Shown here one piece after another: positions 45,591-56,146 of a stretch of 64,000 nucleotides of DNA. Source of the stretch: Rhyacophila brunnea (lineage: Eukaryota > Arthropoda > Insecta > Trichoptera > Rhyacophilidae); NCBI GenBank assembly GCA_022495005.1, contig JAGYXB010000455.1:62001-126000 (forward strand), in the 5' to 3' direction. Numbering within the stretch: the stretch's first letter is position 1; every line of letters begins with the position of its first letter. The position numbers were made by a program, and so were the translations under genes. The notes under the pieces are model-generated. The model saw only the letters and a program-made list of their open reading frames with translations. It ran no database searches and was not told where the DNA came from.

Positions 45591-45932
45591 CTATTTGTAA
45601 ATAAATAGATTAATAGGTTCCAACATATTCATAAATTGAATTTCTTCTACCCCAAATTCTAACTGTAAATTGGTATTATCTATTAATAATATGAAACTAT
45701 CGTGTTCAATACCTAAACAAATAAGACCAAAGTGTTCGTTTACAGTTATCGCATAATATACGATAACGTTTACAAAACCGGAATGTGCAATAGTTGTAAG
45801 TCTCAAAGGAACTTTTGGTTCGTACAGTGTCCGCACCAAATCACTTATGCGCCACTTTCCTCAGAATTGCATCGGAAGCCCGAGCTTCTTTGTATTATCA
45901 CTTTGTGTACTGTTGGAAAGCTCACCCATCCA
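45591..45932 (-). pseudogene. unrecognised coding-like frame, one internal stop
   Basis: The minus strand carries an open frame 45591-45839 (82 codons from a Met; LVRTLYEPKVPLRLTTIAHS and ITVNEHFGLICLGIEHDSF). Reading upstream in the same frame adds KLGLPMQF*GKWRISD and MGELSNSTQSDN from an ATG at about 45930, interrupted by one TGA. The residue mix looks more protein-like than neighbouring frames. A TATAAAAG motif lies about 30 bp upstream of that ATG on the same strand. I do not recognise the family; a decayed host exon or transposon fragment is possible. Confidence 0.3.
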
Positions 45933-45957
45933 GTTGCAAACTAGTTCTGTAGGGGAG

Positions 45958-45965
45958 CTTTTATA
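45958..45965 (-). promoter_or_regulatory. TATA-box-like motif
   Basis: TATAAAAG on the minus strand (CTTTTATA on plus) lies upstream of the minus-strand coding-like frame. It is a consensus TATA box, but such octamers occur by chance in A/T-rich DNA. Confidence 0.25.
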
Positions 45966-45969
45966 TCCG

Positions 45970-46445
45970 ACGGCACTCTACTCGGGTAAACTTACGTAAA
46001 CTTTCAGATTCGACCTGACGGAGCTTTTTTTCCCTGCATGATTCGGTGATTTGTTTGCTTCTAAGCATCGATACTGAGGGCTGACAACTCAGGTACTCTA
46101 AATGTTTAAATGCAGTTAAATGCATTTTGTAATATAACAATTTTTTTTTGCAGTACAATAGTAAAGAGAATATCTGCGATTAAATCTGTGACTTACAGAT
46201 ACTTTGAGAGTTCATAATAATTTATACTCCTTCTTGGGATGTAAATTTATTATAACATTAGAAATTAATATTCTTTGAATATTTTTCAATAAACTGCTAA
46301 ATGCAGATCTATTCTTGTCGTTCGATTCTTCTTGATTTTTAGCTTTAATTATCATATAACCTAACCTAACCAAAAAAAAATCGCTTTTTTTAAACGGTGC
46401 ATGTTCAACTACGCGCGTTAATATTATCTTATAACCTAATATTTA
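45970..46445. other. unassigned sequence
   Basis: Nothing supported. A TAACCTAACCTAACC run (46359-46373) resembles the insect telomere unit but is only about two and a half units long. Confidence 0.35.
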
Positions 46446-46448
46446 TCG

Positions 46449-47028
46449 TTTGTCAATTTATGGCTACGGTCGTATATTGTAGCTTAACCACTGGGAAATG
46501 CCAAGAAGAATGGCGTATTTCAAAAAAATACTACCTTATTCTTAGGTCAATAATTATTATAAAACAATTATTAATCGTAGGATATTTAGGATATTTACTA
46601 TAGAATTACCTTCAAATGTGTTAATCGTGCCCATTTTTGAATAATAAAATGCCTAATTCTCGTCAAATTTGGGATCACAGAGATTATAAAATATATTTTT
46701 TTATCGTAAATATTTCACTAGATAATGTTAACATTAATTTTACTAATGGTTTTATAAATATATTTAAAAATTTATAAATCTTAACACCACTGCACATGGA
46801 TGTATTGAAATATGACTATATTCTAAAACATTAGATCGAGAGGTATAAAAGAACTATTTTATGTAATATAAATACTTTATGGAGTCATCAAATGTTTAAT
46901 TAAAATAAATATAAAGGATAATAAGGCTTCAAAATTATATGAATAGATTATATACAACGTTTAGGAATGTTCAGGCTAATGCTTTGAAAGTACCATAAAA
47001 TCTCCATTTTGACCTACGTTGGTCATGT
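46449..47028. repeat. unclassified dispersed repeat, copy B
   Basis: Same family and orientation as 11289-11912. The best preserved blocks are TGCCAAGAAGAATGGCGTAT, GCCTAATTCTCGTCAAATTT and CACCACTGCACATGGATG. The open frame 46397-46603 crosses its 5' edge and is not considered a gene. Confidence 0.75.
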
Positions 47029-47029
47029 G

Positions 47030-47820
47030 GGCTCTTAGACTTAAAGCTTATAGTTTACAATAATAACTCTTCTTTAAATTACATAATTAAAATGAAGCGG
47101 CCCACTCAGCGAGGTGCAATCTCCCAAGTGCGTTATTTATTATTATTATATTTATTATTATAAAATTCTTGGATCATAGGTAGGTACTATCGAATGGTCG
47201 TCCCTTCTGAGTACCGAGCGCTGGTGTGACCTTCTCTGAAATGTTTCACTGGCAGAACATTCGTGTAAAGGTAAATTATCATCTTACAACTAATCAAATT
47301 TGTACAGATGTAAACATGTAAAATAATATTAATATTAAGTAAGTTGCACCCAATGACATTAGTTGCACCCAACTAAGAGTTATAAGACCGCCAAAAGTTA
47401 ATTCAGACCTAATCCTAGAAATAACGATTTATTTAGTGGATATTACTTCTGATAAATTAATATGTAGTAGAACTCTGAATAGGACACACTCATGGAGAAC
47501 CTTTTTTAACAATTGTAATTGTACCAAATGTTTATATAAATATTATAAATCAGTCGATTTGCTGCAATTCTATGACATAGTAGAAACCCATAAATGCATA
47601 GTAGTCAAGTAGTAAGTCAGCTTACGCACTATTGAACAGATTTTTTAGTAAATAAGATATAGTGCATAACGATAAACGAGTAGCGGTCCTGTTGGTGAAC
47701 TAAAGTGACAGCTGATTTGTTTCCAATTAAGGATGACAGTTTTGAGTATGAGCCGATTATCTACACAAATGTGTAAGACTATGTTTTTATAATATTTAAT
47801 TTACCTCAGGAATTCATCTA
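47030..47820. other. AT-rich stretch, nothing recognised
   Basis: No supported feature; the GTTGCACCCAA motif occurs twice near 47343-47370. Confidence 0.35.
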
Positions 47821-47824
47821 TTGG

Positions 47825-48030
47825 AAAAACTATTGGTGTCAAGCAAGACTCAAACCCGCATTTATCGGAATCCGGGCAATGTGCTTTACCAATTAATCTA
47901 CTCAAAGTATATCTAATGACCACGAAATTAATTTTTTCTAGTGCATCTGAGGCATAACAAAATTTCATCAGTATCGTCGACCTATCGTTTGTAATTTTGA
48001 ATCAAGGTATTAACAATATCTTATTAAATT
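47825..48030 (-). mobile_element. SINE-B related copy
   Basis: Minus-strand reading gives GATTAATTGGTAAAGCACAT, then the B-box-like GGTTTGAGTCTTGC. It is collinear with 55500-56045 (which carries a MITE insertion), sharing the head and the downstream TTTGAATCAAGGTA. Confidence 0.6.
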
Positions 48031-48034
48031 ACTC

Positions 48035-49510
48035 AATCTATTGAAATCAAACTGACATCTTTTATACGGGTGTGACAACTGACGTAATTTCAATAAAAAT
48101 AAAATTTTAATACTATATTTCAATAAATAAATAGTATGAATGTTGAAAAACACTGACGGTTTGTGTGTTTATTCGATTTACCACTGATAAAGCAAGTACT
48201 TTTTTTTTATTTTTATTAACTAGCTATTAATTTTTAATTATTATTGAATTTATATTGAGCAGTTTAAATAAAAACTTTAAAAAATAATGTAACATTTTCG
48301 GGAAATCATAATTTAAAAAAATAATAATATTTTTGTGTGTTAGTCACTGTTTGCTATCTGTCATTTCCATTCATCTATCCGTAGTGATTTTATTAAGTTT
48401 TACAAACGCCTAGTTTATATGTATCAATGCCCAGGTTAACACTTCCGTTACTATATTGACGTCATCTTAGGTTACCCAGCTCATTAAACTGCAAATAATT
48501 TATTGTATTTCAGCTTTTTATAAAATCATTAATATTAAATGTAAATAAAATGTTATTATTTTCAAAATCGATAACATTATCCAGTACAAATATATGATTG
48601 ATAGATATCTCTTAGATTTCATTTACCTATCATAAATTATAAATGCACATTGCGTACCTAATAGATATATGTATATAAATAAAATTATATATACAACAAA
48701 GAGCGACATAGGTACTCAATTGTGAAAAAAAGATATGTATTTAAGGCGTGAACTCAAGATAGTAGGTATTACGAGTTTTCTTGCCTTTTTGATCATTTTA
48801 GAGATATACAACTAGCAAATAATGATTATGAAACCTTATTAGACTTATTTATGTTGTAAAATATGCTTTTTTTTATATACTGTCATATTGTCAATCTCAT
48901 ACGACAATATAAGTGATATCACCGGACCGGACGGACTTTATTAGCATCGTAAGGGGAAGCCTAAGTGTCACATAAATACACCTGTGATATCAGACTTTGA
49001 AACTTTAATAAAAGGTAGTTATTTTTTCAGTGGATTGTTAGTTTCGATATATTTAAAGCATTTCAATTAACATTTTGCATACTTATATGGCTTTTTTAAT
49101 AATGAAATACATATTTAATATCCAAGAATCAAACAACTGACTGCATATTATAACAGAAGCAAATAGCACACCTGCTTTAATATCTGAGTACGGCGAAAGA
49201 TCCTGCAAAGTGCTTCCAGTTTTATATGAAACTACATATCAATTTCAAAGAGATTAATCTCATTCGGAAGTTGCTGGTAGCATTCAAGAAAACTGCATTT
49301 GGAATTGACTTCGCTGTATTTGAAAGGAAATATATCTAGCAGCGAAAAACAATATCAATTTTGAAATCTTAATAAAATAGCTTTGTATTTTACGGAAATT
49401 CTTTTATATACAAATAGAAAATAATGGACAATTATTTCCATTAAATCATATAACAAGCTTTGGTTATATTATGGTTTTGCTCAATATTCACAGGTGAGTC
49501 AATTAATATT
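48035..49510. other. AT-rich stretch, nothing recognised
   Basis: No gene or repeat supported. GTGATATCACCGGACCGGAC (48912-48931) is a short G/C-rich patch of unknown origin. Confidence 0.4.
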
Positions 49511-49514
49511 TGAA

Positions 49515-49735
49515 TCTGCAGTAGAGCAAAGGCAGATCGTTAGCCTACATCTACAATGACGAGAATGCGTGCTCGAATCCAGTGTCTAGATCAATTGCTT
49601 ATTATTTTCAATATGTATTTGAATTCAAAGATAGGTCCTAATAGAGTTAAATAAACGTAATGATCAACGACCAATCCTCGAAAAAAAATATTTGCATCTG
49701 TCTCTGCTCTGAAAGCCCATATAATTTGTTCGATA
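49515..49735 (+). mobile_element. old SINE-A copy
   Basis: GTGCTCGAATCCAGTGTCTA, then TTATTTTCAATATGTATTTG and AAGCCCATATAATTTG, follow SINE-A order (head, linker, body) with heavy divergence. Confidence 0.45.
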
Positions 49736-49996
49736 GAGAAAATACTGAATTACCTAAACTAATTTTACATCGTTTTAAACATGTAACTCGGACTTAAATA
49801 TTACTGTTATAACTTATAGAAAAGGGTTTTCCGTAATATTGTTTTAATAAATTTTTGTGCTGTATGGTAAAAAATATAAATTAAATATATTATTATAAGT
49901 ATTTAATATTGTAAACTACTCAGAAGGTATTGGTAGGGTGTAAGTTCCTTCATATAAGTAAGCGACTGAAATAACTATAATATTATATGAAGCAAC

Positions 49997-50010
49997 AATA
50001 TCAACAAAGA
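49997..50010. repeat. target duplication of SINE-C, left
   Basis: AATATCAACAAAGA, identical to 50205-50218. Confidence 0.85.
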
Positions 50011-50204
50011 GGCGGCAGTGGTCTCGTGTTACAGTGCGTAAGGCGCTTGCCTTCCACCCAAGAGTTCCTGGGTTCGATTCCCGGTCAGGACAACACAGAT
50101 TTATGTGTTTTTCTTAAAGCCTGGGTGTTTGTGATTGCTTAAAATTACTGACAACCACCGTCTACGAAAAAGCAAGGACATGGTTATTAATAATTCTAAA
50201 AAAA
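50011..50204 (+). mobile_element. SINE-C, intact with perfect 14-bp duplication
   Basis: Begins GGCGGCAGTGGTCTCGTG and has a tRNA-Gly-like head. The anticodon-like loop CTTCCAC (50051-50057, TCC) sits between CTTG and CAAG, and the B box GGTTCGATTCC (50071-50081) is canonical with a well-paired T stem CCTGG/CCGG. An unrelated 3' body follows (AAGCCTGGGTGTTTGTGATT ... AAAGCAAGGACATGG), ending in an A run. The identical 14-mers on both sides show integration by LINE machinery, and their lack of divergence indicates recent insertion. Not a functional tRNA because the acceptor ends do not pair. Confidence 0.85.
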
Positions 50205-50218
50205 AATATCAACAAAGA
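50205..50218. repeat. target duplication of SINE-C, right
   Basis: AATATCAACAAAGA directly after the A-rich tail, identical to 49997-50010. Confidence 0.85.
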
Positions 50219-50224
50219 ATCGCT

Positions 50225-50670
50225 CTAGATGAAAGAAGGTTGTTTGGGAACGCTTGTAATTTCATTGATCACCGTTCTCAGTAATAAGGCAATGGATATG
50301 AAGAGATAGTACTTATTCCCGCTCTGACCTGATTTTATTCGCTTCAATAGAACATTGTCAACAGATGATTGTTACAATAGATATCCACTTAAACTTGACA
50401 ATACCTATACAGGATATAAAAATCATAATTTTACATGCTCCTAATAATATGAATATACCAACATAATAATGATATTATTTAGTTTTATTGTATACATATT
50501 AAATAACTTGTTAGTTAAATAGTTATCAATTGATGGAAACTGCCGGAAATATTATTAAGCGGACGGAGCCTCCTGGCTACAGCCAGTTGTCTTGACTCAC
50601 GCCAAACAGTTGGAAAATGTCGATGGTTTTTTTCTGATAGTATTTTTTGATATATGACGTAGCAATGAAA
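50225..50670. other. unassigned sequence
   Basis: The G/C-richer CGGAGCCTCCTGGCTACAGC (50565-50584) may be the upstream remnant of the LINE end that follows. Otherwise nothing. Confidence 0.3.
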
Positions 50671-50674
50671 CATA

Positions 50675-50744
50675 AGACCAAGATGAGTGGAATCAACTTG
50701 AACAGGCCTTCATTCAGTAGTGGATGAATCTAGGCTGATGATGA
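50675..50744 (+). pseudogene. very short LINE 3' end
   Basis: Translation DQDEWNQLEQAFIQ*WMNLG parallels the NREKWKQLEEAFIQQWIDSG end of the fragment at 26.7 kb. It is followed by CTGATGATGACAACGATG, a decayed GAT-type tail. Confidence 0.65.
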
Positions 50745-50749
50745 CAACG

Positions 50750-52785
50750 ATGCTATAATAAGCATATTATTATATCACTAGTTGTTAAATATTAGCGCCC
50801 CACTGTCGTATGAAATAAATATTATACTTTCTTTACGATTTTAGACAGAAACTAGACGAGGTAGTTTAATCAGTTTCTATCTACTACCTATAAGTTTTAA
50901 TTCATTTTGTTCTTAACACAAAATTTTGTATTGCAGGTTGAAAATTATCATGCCTGAGGCTTTATATAAAAATAAAATAACTCTCTTCTCATCGGAACTT
51001 AAACATATTATGCACAATTAAATCATTATTTACATATGCATATTTGAATTCTCACCCAGTATAAAATAATATTATGAAATAAATATTTTTAAAGTATCTA
51101 TAATAATTCACGATCGTTTATTTACTTTCGAATTTCATTTAATTGCTTGGCGCCCAGTTGTCCCGATGTCAAATCGTCCTGGACCCCACAACGGTACCAA
51201 TGTGGTATTATGAAAACTGCTTTTGATGATTTTTTTTTTAAATTAAATGTCACTTGTACTTGTTTTATCTTCAACACATATTAATTGTTCTATACGGAGC
51301 CAAATATTATATTAGTATAATGGGTTATATAATTATAGTTATACTAAATTAGAATGCTTTCAGGAAATATTGCAATACTCCATTTTTATCGGTCGAGTTT
51401 ATTTCCTAGTTTGACTAATTAACCAAGATGGTCAGTGTCCAGTAAGAGAAGTACAAACATACCTATAAAATAGTATAATAAAACATGACAGACCTTAAAT
51501 TCCATTAAGGCATAAACGTCACCGGAACTTGGACGTAATGTGACCTTATGTGGGTCATTAGAGGCCTGGGTAGGTCGTTCGTAACTACTGCTTCTACATT
51601 AGTGATCTCTCCGAGGCATTGTTGGACAAACGGAATTAAACGTCCTGTCTTTGCGGGATAAATAACTAAATACAAAATAATGGAGCCTGGTAAATATTAT
51701 GGGAATGTATAATTTGAAAAATTTAATATTAATGAGCAAAAACAAAATTTTACACGAATGTCCGTGTCATTCTATTCAGCTCAGTGTTTCCAGCTAGATT
51801 ATATTTTAATATAATTGTAATAGAATAGAAATTTTTGAATTTTTATTTTATGATTTAAAAATATAAACACGAGTTTAATTATCCAGAGAGTTGATAGAAC
51901 TTTAATATTTATGTTATAGGCTTATAATACATTACAATTAAACATTTTTTTTTAAATTAATTTACTTAATGTAAAGACGTGACAATTAAAATGAATGCAA
52001 ACAAAATTATTTTTATTATGTATAATTTTAAAAACATCTTAAACCTATTATATATACATATTTATACCTATTGAGCCTGCATCTACGTGATTCCAAAAAG
52101 TGTAGGTACCTAATTCGCAAATTAAGTAACACTTACAATACTATTACACGAAAATATTTTCGACGATTTTACATGAGGGAAAATTTTTATTATAACTGAT
52201 TTTTAGCAATATTTCGTAGTACCTACTTATTCGCGGTATATTGTCCAAGGTATGAACTCCGACTCAAAATTCGTGATCACGGGTTAAAATTGACTTGTAA
52301 GAGAATCGACCCGATGATTAAGGTTAGATTAAATGCATGTAATCCATTTAATGTAAACCAAAAAGACTATTAAGGTTACATTATAATATTATTATGCACT
52401 TTACGAAAGCTCATATTCATAGCTTTGTTAGTAGAGTGAAATTGTTAATATACTCGTACTTATCTTTTTTGGATTGATTATTGTTTCTTCTCCATTCAGA
52501 TTGCTCTCTATTAATGATCACATTTTTCTTAGGTTTTTTAAATTTATTTATCCTCTAAAATAAAGAATGTAACATTCATAAATCTTGTGTATATTCAGTA
52601 AGTATTGAATAAAAAAACCTATTTGCATGTACAGAAACACGTCAATAATACAATTTGAAAAACACCTGAAAACATTGAACATAATTAATGACAAAGCTGA
52701 TCGACGTTCCGTTAGCAAAATTTTAAGTACCTCTGTAAGCGTAGTTATTTGTAATAATTCACTTGAATCATTTACGGATATATAA
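50750..52785. other. AT-rich stretch with one G/C-richer patch
   Basis: 51500-51670 is G/C-richer (AACGTCACCGGAACTTGGAC, GAGGCCTGGGTAGGTCGTTC) and may be an unidentified repeat. The 80-codon frame at 52548-52790 has no motif. Confidence 0.35.
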
Positions 52786-52789
52786 ATCA

Positions 52790-52865
52790 AATTCTAAGAG
52801 CACTTACTTGAATAGTGAAAGATGTAAGTTCAAATCCCATTCGGATTAACTTTTTCTAGAATTGT
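52790..52865 (+). mobile_element. SINE-B fragment beside LTR
   Basis: TGTAAGTTCAAATCCCATTCG (B-box region) is followed by a T-rich segment, ending where the LTR begins. Confidence 0.4.
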
Positions 52866-52872
52866 ATATATT

Positions 52873-53565
52873 TATAGGTTGAATACCCTACCATCCAGCA
52901 TGACTTGGCAGGAAACCAATAATTTATAACAACAATGTATCTTGCAAAATAATATTGTTAAAATTGCAAAACAAGCGATTTATGTGAGTCAATCAAATTT
53001 CAACAGAAAGCTAATTTAGCAAAATAATATAATAATTCAATTAATCAATAATATCGCAAATTAAGAAATAATGCTATGTAAGTTTACCATGATATTCACA
53101 AAAGTTTTTTTGTATGAAAATCAATCTTGCTCAATTATTAAAACTGCATAATTGTTCAAATTAAAATCAATTGTTTATAATTTACGAAACGAATCGTGCA
53201 TTGCACAATAAACCTCATAAGCATGATTATCAAAAATATTCAAGTAGTTGATAGCAGCATTTTCTATTGTATCGAATCAATATAAAACACTCAGTAGAAG
53301 GAAGCAACATCGTCATTCAGTTATCAAAGAATCAACCGTAAGGTTATCGTTCGTTTCGCCTGATCGAACTCGTAATCCATCAGAAAGCACATTCGTGATT
53401 TCACTCATCTAAATTATAATCTGTAAACTTATCTGTAATAATTAAATTGATATTTATTTGGAAGGAGATATTAAAACCAGGGTTCATTTCCTTCACGAAC
53501 CAAATTCTGAGTTATCTATTTGGGAGTCAAACCAACTTGCCCTTCCTATTCCATCTCACTTCCAA
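52873..53565 (+). mobile_element. Gypsy-type solo LTR (uninterrupted)
   Basis: Collinear with the LTR at 33331-37101 from TATAGGTTGAATACCCTACC to CTCACTTCCAA, without the RTE insertion; at the insertion point it reads ATAATCTGTAAACTTATCTG. No primer-binding site or coding region adjoins it, so it is a solo LTR, usually the result of recombination between two LTRs. ATATT lies on both sides (52868-52872 and 53566-53570), a possible 5-bp duplication, though weak in this A/T-rich setting. A further fragment is at 29308. Confidence 0.75.
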
Positions 53566-53574
53566 ATATTTGAT

Positions 53575-54475
53575 ATAAATAAGCAATAAACAAGGTTTCA
53601 CGTTAAATACAGACTTTTTTTTAAATTCATGATTTTTTTTAATAAATATAAATTAAATTTTCATTTCACCGTATTAAAGAAAGCTTATTATTTTTAAATT
53701 TTACTTTTAAATAATTATATAATATACTATAGTTTAAGGAATTCACACTATATATTGTTTAAAATTTAAAATTAAATAAAAAAAGATATTGTATATTAGT
53801 GCTAAATTAATTTTAACCATCACTGACCATCACTGACTGGTATTCTGATAACCGAAATTTAACACTTACCCTTCAAATATTTTACCTAGAAAGCTAGTTA
53901 AATCGCCACAAAGGATAATAAATAGATATAAACGACTTTGGTTTACTCGTCAAGTAGGAAGAAAGTAAATGAGATTAAGGGTTAATCTAAGGCAGTGTTG
54001 GCCGAGCAGCCTTCAAAATGCAACCTTAATCTGCAAATGGCCTCCAGCTCGGTACATAATGTAATCGTTTGAGACGGCGGCAACTGAAATATTCCACTTC
54101 GTGTGTCGCTTTTGCTAAAGTGAACTTAATTTAATAGAACATGGTGGGGAGAAAAGGATTGTTAGGTCGAATTTACATTATTTACAAGAGAATATTATGG
54201 AGATAGAATTTATTGGATATAAGTTAGTAAATGAAATTGAAGATATGATTTTAGTATTTGTGTGTATATTAATCGGTATTTTTAAACAGTATTATGACAA
54301 AATCAATTTACTACAGTACACCATCATAACAAAACTATGGAATACTATTATTATAAAATGTAAGCAGCAGTAAAAAGGGCTATTAATAAAAAAACACGTA
54401 TGTAATTATTAATAGTAATACATATTATGAGACAATACTTTACTTTATAAAGATAGTAAATAAACACTGGTTGGG
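53575..54475. other. unassigned sequence
   Basis: Mostly A/T-rich. A patch at 53990-54110 (GGCAGTGTTGGCCGAGCAGC, AATGGCCTCCAGCTCGG) is G/C-richer and may be a repeat, but no family match was seen. Confidence 0.3.
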
Positions 54476-54700
54476 CCAATTATGTTCGCCCTCATCCCTA
54501 TATTTCCTTCCTACCTCAAATCCTCGATATCGTCGAAGTCCAGGTGTAACTGAGTTACAGGTCATCTGTTGACCGTGGTTGAATAACATTTTAGTTAGGT
54601 ACCTTAAGACAACGGGCGCGTCTAGCTAGACCGTCGTTAACAAGACATTTGCATGAAAAAAAAGCGCATACTGATTCAAAAAGTGCAGACCACGAGCGTG

Positions 54701-54708
54701 TATAAATA
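54701..54708 (+). promoter_or_regulatory. TATA-box candidate in a less A/T-rich patch
   Basis: TATAAATA (54701-54708), followed by G, is a consensus TATA box. It sits in the middle of a 480-bp region (54480-54960) of more balanced composition than its surroundings. Downstream, an ATG at 54720 opens only 19 codons, and GGTTAGTACC at 54888 could be a weak donor. This may be a host promoter with a non-coding first exon, or chance. Confidence 0.25.
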
Positions 54709-54920
54709 GTACAACCCTCATGGAAACCATACTTCTATTCGAGTCTCCGCGTCAATCAACCCACCTGTGTCTATGTTAGCAGCACAGTGTGTCTCTTCAT
54801 TTATCAAAAGTTTACCGTGCGAGTACCTACTAGGACGTGAAGTCATGCACAAGTGACCAGCATCAGCCAGACCGCTGAACATCAATAAGGTTAGTACCTG
54901 GATTAACTCCCGTATAAACG

Positions 54921-54934
54921 CCCCCCCCCCCCCC
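54921..54934. repeat. poly-C run of 14
   Basis: Fourteen consecutive C's in strongly A/T-rich DNA; it may be a hypervariable mononucleotide repeat or an assembly-prone site. The minus-strand 80-codon frame over it (54718-54960) is not supported as a gene. Confidence 0.85.
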
Positions 54935-54964
54935 AGCATCCACATACACCATTTCACCAAAATT

Positions 54965-55495
54965 TACAGTCCACTATGAAAAGCGTAGCAAAATACTTAA
55001 AAATTAAGAGAAATATCAATCAATATAACATATTATTATAAGCTAACTTAATTAAAAAGTCTATACATTCTATAAGTATAATTATTTAAGAACTATAGAT
55101 CAACTTTAATGATTCTATTACGGTCTTTAGTGTCCAGTGATTGACCAGTAGTTTATCCGGGGGCTTCGGGATTGATTTCCGGTGAGGTAAGAATATATTA
55201 TTGAATATGCGATTTTCTGAAACTCTGGGATTTGTAATTTGTTACAGATTACTAATTCCACTACTGTCATTTGGACTTGATGGCGTATTGTAGTGCTAAA
55301 TAGAATATAATAAATTATATTTATATCGTCGCTAGGTTAGGTTGTGGTGCGGTATGACTAGAGACTGATTAATTTTACGTACAATTTTATTATTATTACC
55401 ATATACCCATCCATGTCTGTAAATGAGTGAATGAAATTTAGTAAGCTCAATTCGCAAGTAAAAAATGATGGCCACACTAGATTCATTTATTTTGT
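54965..55495. other. unassigned sequence
   Basis: No gene. A GGGGGCTTCGGGATTGATTT patch at 55159 echoes the minisatellite unit of the element at 55611 only weakly. Confidence 0.3.
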
Positions 55496-55601
55496 AAAAA
55501 ATATTGGTACCAGACGGTACTAAAACCCGTATCCATCGAATATGCTTTACTAATTAAGTCATCTACACTCTATCTAATCACGAAAAAATATGCGTTGAGG
55601 T

Positions 55602-55610
55602 GTTTAACGC
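55602..55610. repeat. 9-bp target duplication, left
   Basis: GTTTAACGC, identical to 55988-55996. Confidence 0.8.
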
Positions 55611-55987
55611 GGGTGCCGAACAAAATCCCGATGGCCGAAATCCCGAAAGCCTAAATCCCTCCTGTAAAAAATTGCGCAAGTTTAACACTTATCTTGAATT
55701 GCCAAATTTTTACAAGAGAGGCTAAAATTTGCTTGCGATTGCAAAAGATTGCGAAATTATTACTGTTTGTACTTTTTTATTTTTCGAGATTTCAGACTTC
55801 GGGATTCCGGCCATTCGGGATTTCAGCGTTCGGGATTTCGGTATTCGGGAATCCGGCCATTCGGGATTACAGCGTTCGGGATTTCGGCCTACGAGATTTC
55901 GGCTTTCGTAATTTAGGCTTTCGGGATTTCGGCCATTCGAGATTTCAGCATTCGGGATTTCGGCCTTCGGGATTTCGACCCGAACCC
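55611..55987. mobile_element. short element with minisatellite-built termini
   Basis: The left end GGGTGCCGAACAAAATCCCG and the reverse complement of the right end GGGTTCGGGTCGAAATCCCG start alike, and pairing continues through GGCCGAAATCCCGAA. The right side (55790-55987) is an array of about 12-13 imperfect 15-bp units of the form TTCGGGATTTCGGCC; the left side has two or three units in opposite orientation. The perfect 9-bp GTTTAACGC duplication supports transposition; 9-10 bp is typical of Mutator-like elements, but no transposase is present to confirm. Read in frame, the array repeats F-R-D-F-G-type pentapeptides, so open frames here (55694-55993, 55729-55911) are artefacts. Confidence 0.75.
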
Positions 55988-55996
55988 GTTTAACGC
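55988..55996. repeat. 9-bp target duplication, right
   Basis: GTTTAACGC, identical to 55602-55610. Confidence 0.8.
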
Positions 55997-56146
55997 ATCA
56001 ATAATAAACGACCATAAATAAATTGTGACTTTGAATCAAGGTAATTATTAATAAGAGATACTTACCTTAATTCTTGGAGGATCTCTATAAATTTTTAATA
56101 ATAAAGTTTTTTAATTTTTATACCTTTCTTTCCTTCCATCTTTGGT

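Larger units (their letters stand above)
55500..56045 (-). mobile_element. SINE-B related copy, interrupted by a small element
   Basis: CTAAAACCCGTATCCATCGA and GCTTTACTAATTAAGTCATC on the left, and GTGACTTTGAATCAAGGTAA on the right, match the uninterrupted copy at 47825-48030 in order. The intervening 55611-55987 element and its 9-bp duplication account for the gap. Confidence 0.55.

Noticed and set aside
50011..50094. tRNA-Gly gene
   Set aside because: The acceptor stem does not pair. The unit continues into a 3' body with an A-rich tail and is flanked by a 14-bp duplication, so it is a SINE.
54718..54960. 80-codon minus-strand frame over the poly-C tract
   Set aside because: The glycine run is only the translation of poly-C, and no other support exists.
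55694..55993. 99-codon open frame with repeated F-R-D-F-G peptides
   Set aside because: It is a by-product of the 15-bp minisatellite, whose unit length is a multiple of three and lacks stops. There is no independent evidence of coding.
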